Assembly (NCBI GenBank): GCA_003489085.1
Contig: DNJM01000178.1
Coordinates: 6,529 to 17,341, forward strand
From: Lachnospiraceae bacterium
Lineage (GTDB): Bacteria; Bacillota; Clostridia; Lachnospirales; Lachnospiraceae
Direction: 5' to 3'
DNA length: 10,813 nucleotides
Under the pieces are notes generated by a model. The model did no database searches. It was not told the DNA's origin and saw only the letters and a list, made by a program, of their open reading frames with translations. Positions 6,762 to 10,813 of this stretch are shown one piece after another (the first letter of the stretch is position 1; every line of letters starts with the position of its first letter). The translations under genes were made by a program, and so were the position numbers.

Positions 6762-7973
6762 ATGCTGGTTGTAAAAAAGTTCGGAGGAACATCCGTTGCG
6801 AATAAAGAACGTATTTATAATGTCGCAAAACGCTGTATTGAAGAATATAAGAAAGGAAATCAGGTAGTCGTAGTATTGTCTGCTATGGGTGATACGACGG
6901 ATGAGCTGCTGGAAAAAGCGTTTGAGATCAATCCAAGGGCATCGAAGCGGGAGCTGGATATGCTGCTGACGACAGGAGAGCAGGTGTCTGTTGCGCTGAT
7001 GGCGATGGCGATTAACGGCATGGGTGTGCCGGCAGTGTCATTGAATGCATTTCAGGTAATGATGTATTCTACGTCGGCTTACGGGAATTCCAGATTTAAG
7101 AGAGTAGATACGGATCGGATACGGCATGAACTGGAATCCGGTAAGATCGTAATCGTGACAGGCTTCCAGGCAGTTAATAAATATGATGACTACACTACGC
7201 TGGGACGCGGTGGGTCAGACACGACGGCGGTGGCGCTGGCATCTGTGCTGCATGCGGATAAATGTGAGATTTATACGGATGTAGACGGTGTTTATACGGC
7301 AGACCCGCGTGTAGTGAAGAATGCCAGAAAGCTGAATGAGGTTACTTATGATGAGATGCTGGAGCTGGCTTCCCATGGAGCGAAGGTACTGCATAACCGT
7401 TCGGTAGAAATGGCTAAAAAGTACGGCGTACCGCTTGTAGTACGGTCCAGTCTGAATGATCATGAGGGCACAATTGTGAAGGAGGTAGCGAAGATGGAGA
7501 AAATGTTAATTACCGGTGTGGCCGGAGAGAAGGATGTAGTACGGGTTTCTGTAATTGGAATCGATGATAAACCGGGTATCGCATTTAAGATATTTAATAC
7601 ACTGGCTAAAAATAAAATCAATGTAGATATCATTCTGCAGTCCATTGGACGGGATGGTACGAAGGACATTTCTTTTACGGTAGCACAGGGAGACCTGACC
7701 GGCACGCTGGAGGTACTGGGGGCGAATAAGGAAGCACTGACGATTCAGGAAGTGAAATATAAAACGGATGTGGCCAAAATTTCTATTGTAGGTGCAGGTA
7801 TGATGAGCAATCCGGGTGTAGCAGCCAGAATGTTCGAAGCATTGTACAATAGCGGTATTAATATCAATATGATTTCTACCTCAGAGATTCGGATCACGGT
7901 ATTAATCGCAGAGAATGAGATGGACAGAGCACTCAACGCAGTACATGAAGAATTCCGACTGGGAATGGAATAA
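6762..7973 (+). CDS. lysC: Aspartate kinase (alpha subunit reading frame)
   Basis: Aspartate kinase phosphorylates aspartate to beta-aspartyl phosphate, the committed step toward lysine, threonine, methionine and cell-wall diaminopimelate. The 403 residues fit the Bacillus LysC (aspartokinase II) type. The N-terminal amino acid kinase domain begins KKFGGTSV (5-12) and contains GRGGSDTTA (148-156) and CEIYTDVDGVYTADPR. Two ACT domains fill roughly 250-403 (VSVIGIDDKPGIAFKIF and ISIVGAGMMSNPGVAARMF) and should bind the inhibitory amino acid. The AGGAGG site (6751-6756) overlaps the apgM stop, so the two genes are translationally close. An internal start at 7494 probably yields the ACT-only beta subunit. 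No lysine riboswitch can precede it in the 9-base gap. Hairpins follow the stop. Confidence 0.98.
   Translation: MLVVKKFGGTSVANKERIYNVAKRCIEEYKKGNQVVVVLSAMGDTTDELLEKAFEINPRASKRELDMLLTTGEQVSVALMAMAINGMGVPAVSLNAFQVMMYSTSAYGNSRFKRVDTDRIRHELESGKIVIVTGFQAVNKYDDYTTLGRGGSDTTAVALASVLHADKCEIYTDVDGVYTADPRVVKNARKLNEVTYDEMLELASHGAKVLHNRSVEMAKKYGVPLVVRSSLNDHEGTIVKEVAKMEKMLITGVAGEKDVVRVSVIGIDDKPGIAFKIFNTLAKNKINVDIILQSIGRDGTKDISFTVAQGDLTGTLEVLGANKEALTIQEVKYKTDVAKISIVGAGMMSNPGVAARMFEALYNSGININMISTSEIRITVLIAENEMDRALNAVHEEFRLGME
7479..7496 (+). promoter_or_regulatory. lysC: Internal ribosome binding site and start for a lysC beta subunit
   Basis: AAGGAGG (7479-7485), an 8-base spacer and ATG (7494-7496) lie within lysC and in frame, at codon 245, exactly between kinase and ACT regions. 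Initiation here would make a 159-residue protein (245-403) of the two ACT domains alone. Bacillus aspartokinase II is known to assemble from alpha chains and such in-frame beta chains of similar size. Use of this site here is inferred from sequence. Confidence 0.75.
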
Positions 7974-7981
7974 ATGCTGAA

Positions 7982-8006
7982 AGAAGCCGGTGGGAGAAAG
8001 GCTTCT
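7982..8006 (+). repeat. Hairpin directly after lysC
   Basis: AGAAGCC (7982-7988) pairs with GGCTTCT (8000-8006) around an 11-base loop. No T run follows, so it is not a classic terminator. It might protect the 3' end of the transcript or contribute to termination with the two hairpins downstream. Confidence 0.4.
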
Positions 8007-8019
8007 AAGGACTCAGAAA

Positions 8020-8058
8020 AAGACGGGCAGCCGCAGTAATCAGCCGGCTGCCCGTCTT
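8020..8058. terminator. Strong 14-bp GC-rich hairpin between convergent genes
   Basis: AAGACGGGCAGCCG (8020-8033) and CGGCTGCCCGTCTT (8045-8058) form a perfect 14-bp stem with an 11-base loop. On the minus strand the stem runs into five T, making a good terminator for the gene ending at 8108; on the plus strand the tail (GTGTTTCC) is poor, so it may mainly block transcription of lysC mRNA together with the hairpin at 8078-8100. Confidence 0.75.
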
Positions 8059-8077
8059 GTGTTTCCATGCATGCGGT

Positions 8078-8100
8078 AAAAAGGTCCGGGGAACCTTTTT
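8078..8100. terminator. Symmetric bidirectional terminator
   Basis: AAAAAGGT (8078-8085) pairs with ACCTTTTT (8093-8100) around CCGGGGA. The stem has five T at its 3' side on either strand, so it can act as a short intrinsic terminator for both convergent transcripts. It lies seven bases past the stop of the minus-strand gene. Confidence 0.65.
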
Positions 8101-8107
8101 GAGTGCA

Positions 8108-8500
8108 TCAGTCTGCAGGTTTCCTTCCGGCATGCGTCTCAAGGAAGGTATCTATGACGATCCTGTCTTCGGAAGAAAGATCCCGATATTTTAAAATCAT
8201 CTGTATCTCTTCGTCTGTCAGATAAATAGACTCCTGTGTCTGGATATCTAATGCCAGCTGATAAGGTGTCTTACTGTCCGCAATACGATTTCCGAGATTC
8301 TGGAGGAGCAGATCGTCCAGGGTAACATGATAAATCTGTGCCAGACGAATCAGTATATCCAGATCAGGAGAACGCTTGCTGGTCTCGTAATTTGAGTATG
8401 CCTGGCGTGATATATTCAGCATTGTACCCACGTCTGCCTGACTCAGGTTATTGTTCTTCCTCAGTGCACGCAGATTACGGGCGAGTTGGATATTTGACAT
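8108..8500 (-). CDS. XRE-family helix-turn-helix regulator
   Basis: This 130-residue protein starts with a Cro/C1-type HTH at about residues 5-62: LARNLRALRKNNNLSQADVG, then the recognition helix in ISRQAYSNYE and DLDILIRLAQIYHVTLDDLL, the usual family spacing. The remaining 60 residues carry acidic and leucine-rich stretches (TDEEIQMILKYRDLSSEDR) and no recognised enzyme domain, and probably serve dimerisation or sensing. I chose ATG 8500 because GGAGG (8511-8515) precedes it by 10 bases and the HTH begins at once; the frame is open up to an ATG at 8569, but that would add a 23-residue leader lacking a clear ribosome site and would start upstream of the predicted promoter. The lone small regulator with convergent lysC and upstream CYTH gene gives no clue to its targets. 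Confidence 0.9.
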   Translation of the reverse strand: MSNIQLARNLRALRKNNNLSQADVGTMLNISRQAYSNYETSKRSPDLDILIRLAQIYHVTLDDLLLQNLGNRIADSKTPYQLALDIQTQESIYLTDEEIQMILKYRDLSSEDRIVIDTFLETHAGRKPAD

Positions 8501-8528
8501 TCGCTGCGTACCTCCATTTCTAAAGAAC

Positions 8529-8537
8529 AGTATAGCA
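8529..8537 (-). promoter_or_regulatory. Extended -10 promoter of the XRE regulator
   Basis: On the minus strand TGC followed by TATACT (8529-8534) makes an extended -10 element. No convincing -35 hexamer lies at 16-18 bases, as is tolerated for extended -10 promoters. Start near 8522 leaves a leader of about 22 bases that includes the GGAGG site, which supports the ATG at 8500. Confidence 0.55.
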
Positions 8538-8580
8538 AGTTCCCACAGAAAAGGATATTTATGCAACAAAAAGAAGATAA

Positions 8581-8612
8581 GGATAAAACAGCAACATAAT
8601 GTTGCTTTATCC
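8581..8612. repeat. Two-armed palindrome between the XRE and CYTH genes
   Basis: GCAACAT-A-ATGTTGC (8591-8605) is a perfect 15-base palindrome, flanked by matching outer arms GGATAAA (8581-8587) and TTTATCC (8606-8612), with three extra bases (ACA) on one side. It lies 19 bases past the CYTH stop. On the minus strand the hairpin is followed by TGTTTTAT, so it may be a weak terminator for the CYTH gene. Alternatively it is an operator upstream of the XRE promoter. Confidence 0.55.
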
Positions 8613-8630
8613 AGACATCAAATCCGCCCT

Positions 8631-9137
8631 TTATATTTGCACATCCGGATTGCTCAGGCGGCTGTTCTGATAGCGTTCGTCATAGGTGACGTCTTCACCG
8701 AACCAGGAGGGTGCCCGGAATATCTTTGCAGTCTCCGGATCAGGAAATTCAACCTCTGCCAGTATCAGCGGTGCCAGATCGCCGTCGAAGACATCAAGCT
8801 CAATGAAAAGGCCGGTTTCGGAGAGGGAAATATCCGATGGGCTGTCGGATGCCATTCGATAGCCCTCTGCAAGGGGAATCATATATCGGTGTTTCCGGAT
8901 AATCCGTCCGTCTGCCTTTTTCAGAAGATGTGCGTAGGCTTCTGCAGTCAGCGGCAGATTATATTCTTCGCGGATCATAAGCCCTTTTGATTTATAAGTC
9001 AGGATATATTCATCGTTATCTCTGCGAATGCGTACTACCGGTTCGGTAGAAAGATATCCCTGTTCAATCAGCCGCACAGGCCAGGTATCGTATCCCTTGG
9101 GAAGAGAGGGGATGACATATTTCCGTTCAATCTCCAT
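8631..9137 (-). CDS. CYTH-domain protein (triphosphate tunnel metalloenzyme)
   Basis: The 168-residue product opens with MEIERKY, the ExExK signature (E2, E4, K6) that defines CYTH proteins. This fold is an eight-stranded beta tunnel that binds triphosphate and divalent metal. Basic and acidic tunnel-type strands follow: VVRIRRDNDEYILTYKSKG, IIRKHRYMIP, IELDVFDGDLAPLILAEVEFP. Members act as inorganic triphosphatases, thiamine triphosphatases or class IV adenylyl cyclases; the length and single domain fit a small triphosphatase, but the substrate cannot be read from sequence. Start ATG 9137 is preceded by GGAGG (9148-9152) at 10 bases, and the ExExK motif must be near the N-terminus, which fixes the start. 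A promoter at 9174-9202 drives it, divergent from the DJ-1 gene. Confidence 0.9.
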   Translation of the reverse strand: MEIERKYVIPSLPKGYDTWPVRLIEQGYLSTEPVVRIRRDNDEYILTYKSKGLMIREEYNLPLTAEAYAHLLKKADGRIIRKHRYMIPLAEGYRMASDSPSDISLSETGLFIELDVFDGDLAPLILAEVEFPDPETAKIFRAPSWFGEDVTYDERYQNSRLSNPDVQI

Positions 9138-9173
9138 AATTTGACAACCTCCGTATCATGTTGTGTTTAGAAT

Positions 9174-9202
9174 ATCATAATATAAGTAATGGAAAATGTA
9201 AA
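9174..9202 (-). promoter_or_regulatory. SigA promoter of the CYTH gene
   Basis: On the minus strand TTTACA (9197-9202), a 17-base spacer and TATGAT (9174-9179) fit a vegetative promoter. Its -35 box is only five bases from the -35 box of the divergent promoter at 9208-9236. Confidence 0.6.
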
Positions 9203-9207
9203 CGGAA

Positions 9208-9236
9208 TTGCAATTTTCATATGAGTTTGATAAAAT
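9208..9236 (+). promoter_or_regulatory. SigA promoter of the DJ-1/lipoprotein pair
   Basis: TTGCAA (9208-9213), a 17-base spacer and TAAAAT (9231-9236) form a good vegetative promoter. The predicted start near 9243 gives a leader of about 26 bases carrying the AGGAGG site at 9256-9261. Confidence 0.7.
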
Positions 9237-9268
9237 GCAGTTCAAAGAGAAAAAAAGGAGGAAGCAAG

Positions 9269-9829
9269 ATGAAGCGAGCGGCCATCTTTTTAGCGGATGG
9301 ATTTGAAGAAATTGAAGCGCTGACGGTGGTAGATATCCTGCGGCGGGGCGGTGTTGAGATTACAATGTGTTCCGTGATGGACAGGCATATGGTGCATGGC
9401 TCTCATGGAATCGATGTGACAGCAGATTGTATGTACGGGGAAACAGAGACAGCCGGTCTGGATATGCTGGTACTGCCCGGTGGAAAAGCCGGTACGGAAT
9501 TTTTAGAACAGTATGAGCCCTTATTGGAAGCGCTTAAAGCATTCTACCAGCAGAGAAAATATATTGCGGCGATCTGTGCAGCACCGCGCATTTTCGGAAA
9601 ACTTGGTTTTCTGGAAAATCGGGAGGCAACGGCATATCCCACATTTGAGGGTATGCTGACCGGGGCGCAGGTGGTACGAAAGCCGGCGGTAGTTTCCGGA
9701 CATGTGATTACGGGGCGTTCCATGGGAACAGCAATTCCGTTTGCACTTGCGCTTCTGGAGATGCTGGAGGGCCGGGAAACTGCGGAAAGGATTCGTAAAG
9801 AGATCGTGTATAAGGAGATTTGTGAATGA
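9269..9829 (+). CDS. DJ-1/PfpI (ThiJ) family protein
   Basis: The 186-residue protein has the DJ-1 fold: FLADGFEEIEALTVVDILRR at the N-terminus with conserved E14, LVLPGGKAG (67-75), and the nucleophile elbow AAICAAPR with C103, equivalent to human DJ-1 Cys106 and YajL. GSHGIDVTADC matches the family middle. Such proteins are chaperone- or deglycase-like stress proteins; the actual reaction is disputed, so no enzyme name is given. I chose ATG 9269 because AGGAGG (9256-9261) precedes it by 7 bases and the family N-terminus begins at MKRAAIFL; the frame is open further upstream, but those codons lie largely in the promoter. Its TGA overlaps the ATG of the next gene (ATGA at 9826-9829), so the two are coupled. 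Confidence 0.95.
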   Translation: MKRAAIFLADGFEEIEALTVVDILRRGGVEITMCSVMDRHMVHGSHGIDVTADCMYGETETAGLDMLVLPGGKAGTEFLEQYEPLLEALKAFYQQRKYIAAICAAPRIFGKLGFLENREATAYPTFEGMLTGAQVVRKPAVVSGHVITGRSMGTAIPFALALLEMLEGRETAERIRKEIVYKEICE

Positions 9830-10515
9830 TCAGAGAGAAAACGATGCACCTGCACAGAATTGCTGTGCTGGCAGTGTGCCTGATTCTCTGTGCAGCGTCG
9901 CTTACAGGCTGTGAAAAGGATTTTGATGCACAGGGATATGTGCAGGCAGTGCTGGATCAGCTGTTCCAGGGAGAGGTGGATGGGGCAGCCGGAATCATGG
10001 AGGATGTTACAAAGGAGGAACTGCGGGAGCAGTATGAGCAGGCGCTGGCAGGCTTTGTGGATAATAATATCATCAGCGGGATGGACGTAAGCGATGCCAT
10101 GCGGGCAGATTACATAGAAGTATGCAGAAGGATTTTCCGATCTATGCGTTATAACGTACAGTCTGCCGAAAAGGTGAGTAAGACAGAATATAAGGTGTCA
10201 GTAGAGATCTCACCGGCAGATGTCTTTAGCCGCTTTGTGGAAGGGGTAAAACAGGATTCCGAAGAGATCCTGCAGAAAGCAAGAAATGGAGAATACAGCG
10301 GTACTGAGGAAGAGATCAGTGCCCAGATGCAGAGTGAATTTCTGTGGCATTCTTATGAGCTGCTCAGCACCTACAGCGAAGAGATTACGTATGGTGATAA
10401 GACGACGGTGACCCTACGGGTTACGGCAGGAGAAGATAAGCAGTTTTCGATTGATGAGGAAGAGCTGGAAGAATTGAAGATAAAAATACTGCGTTTAGAT
10501 GAAATTCAAGACTAG
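9826..10515 (+). CDS. Predicted lipoprotein of unknown function
   Basis: I do not recognise a family. The 229 residues begin with a signal peptide: basic start (MIREKTMHLHR), hydrophobic core (IAVLAVCLILCAASL) and lipobox LTGC with C29 as the predicted lipidated residue, followed by charged EKDFDAQ, so the mature protein should be tethered to the outer face of the membrane. The rest is soluble, acidic and probably alpha plus beta, with helical segments near 35-100 and a strand-like end (TTVTLRVTAGEDKQFSI). The profile recalls clostridial lipoproteins with NTF2-like domains, but I cannot assign one. AAGGAG (9812-9817), 8 bases ahead, and the 4-base overlap with the DJ-1 stop support ATG 9826. 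It probably shares that gene's transcript; no terminator follows before tig. Confidence 0.85.
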   Translation: MIREKTMHLHRIAVLAVCLILCAASLTGCEKDFDAQGYVQAVLDQLFQGEVDGAAGIMEDVTKEELREQYEQALAGFVDNNIISGMDVSDAMRADYIEVCRRIFRSMRYNVQSAEKVSKTEYKVSVEISPADVFSRFVEGVKQDSEEILQKARNGEYSGTEEEISAQMQSEFLWHSYELLSTYSEEITYGDKTTVTLRVTAGEDKQFSIDEEELEELKIKILRLDEIQD

Positions 10516-10532
10516 CATTTTGCAGAACTTTA

Positions 10533-10541
10533 TGATATACT
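10533..10541 (+). promoter_or_regulatory. Probable extended -10 promoter of tig
   Basis: TGA followed by TATACT (10536-10541) is an extended -10 element. The hexamer 17 bases upstream (TAGCAT, 10513-10518) is a weak -35. Start near 10548 would leave a leader of about 85 bases before tig. Read-through from the lipoprotein gene is also possible because no terminator intervenes. Confidence 0.45.
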
Positions 10542-10632
10542 ATTTTAATGACTGCGAATGTATTGAAATGATAGAAAAACGACAGGCAGTATTGCCGCGC
10601 GCAAGCATATATTTAAGGAGGAAAACATAACT

Positions 10633-10813
10633 ATGAGTTTACAAGTGGAAAAAATGGAAAAAAACATGGCGAAGCTGACCATTGAAGTTCCGGCAGAAGA
10701 GCTGGAAAAAGCACTGCAGAGCGCTTACAACAAGCAGAAGAATAAGATCACCCTTCCAGGATTCCGTAAGGGAAAAGCTCCACGTGCAATGATTGAAAAA
10801 ATGTACGGAGCAG
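10633..10813 (+). CDS. tig: Trigger factor, 5' part only
   Basis: The 60 complete codons present encode the start of trigger factor, the ribosome-bound chaperone that meets nascent chains at the exit tunnel. The ribosome-docking signature GFRKGKAPRAMIEKMYG (the GFRxGKxP loop that contacts protein L23) is intact, and the preceding MSLQVEKMEKNMAKLTIEVPAEELEKAL matches the usual N-terminal domain. AAGGAGG (10615-10621) lies 11 bases before ATG 10633. The peptidyl-prolyl isomerase and C-terminal chaperone domains lie outside the window. In Firmicutes tig is often followed by clpP and clpX, which cannot be checked here. Confidence 0.97.
   Translation, partial: MSLQVEKMEKNMAKLTIEVPAEELEKALQSAYNKQKNKITLPGFRKGKAPRAMIEKMYGA

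Noticed and set aside
8451..8990. Plus-strand open frame of 179 codons over the XRE and CYTH genes
   Set aside because: It is antisense to two genes with recognisable domains, and no family similarity is evident.
9141..9173. TTGACA at 9141 as a plus-strand promoter with TAGAAT at 9168
   Set aside because: The 21-base spacing is too long, and a better spaced promoter lies at 9208-9236.

Overview
The window looks like a chromosomal segment of a Firmicute, most likely a clostridial, Lachnospiraceae-type bacterium. This is inferred from strong AGGAGG-type ribosome binding sites, SigA-type promoters, moderate GC content, the adjacency of secA and prfB (well known in Firmicutes), and protein sequences resembling clostridial or Bacillus homologues, including a PheB-type ACT protein. 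No mobile element, CRISPR array, rRNA or tRNA was seen.

Layout. (1) Positions 1-953, minus strand: an AraC-family regulator cut by the window edge, read from a perfect-consensus promoter. (2) Positions 954-1269: a divergent control region with a good secA promoter, a palindrome over its -35 box and a duplicated ribosome binding site/start. (3) Positions 1270-7973, plus strand: secA, then after a hairpin prfB (with the classical +1 programmed frameshift), a PheB-like HTH-ACT protein, a cofactor-independent phosphoglycerate mutase homologue of the proposed homoserine kinase type, and aspartate kinase. The last four are tightly spaced (9-32 bases) and look like one operon. (4) Positions 7974-8107: tandem hairpins separating convergent genes. 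(5) Positions 8108-9137, minus strand: a small XRE-type regulator and a CYTH-domain protein, each with its own promoter. (6) Positions 9138-9268: back-to-back promoters. (7) Positions 9269-10515, plus strand: a DJ-1/PfpI protein whose stop overlaps the start of an unrecognised lipoprotein. (8) Positions 10633-10813: the start of trigger factor (tig).

How it fits together. SecA, RF2 and trigger factor are housekeeping protein-synthesis and export functions. The ACT protein, the alkaline-phosphatase-superfamily enzyme and aspartate kinase form a likely aspartate/threonine-pathway module. In it, aspartate kinase catalyses the first step, the mutase-like protein may be the homoserine kinase, and the ACT protein may sense an amino acid. 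Aspartate kinase also carries a strong internal ribosome binding site and in-frame ATG that would yield a separate regulatory beta subunit, as known for Bacillus aspartokinase II.

I do not see a wholly new system. The observations most worth checking are regulatory: the internal lysC start, the duplicated start region before secA, the palindrome over the secA promoter, the consensus araC promoter with internal direct repeats, and the possible homoserine kinase role of the mutase-like protein.
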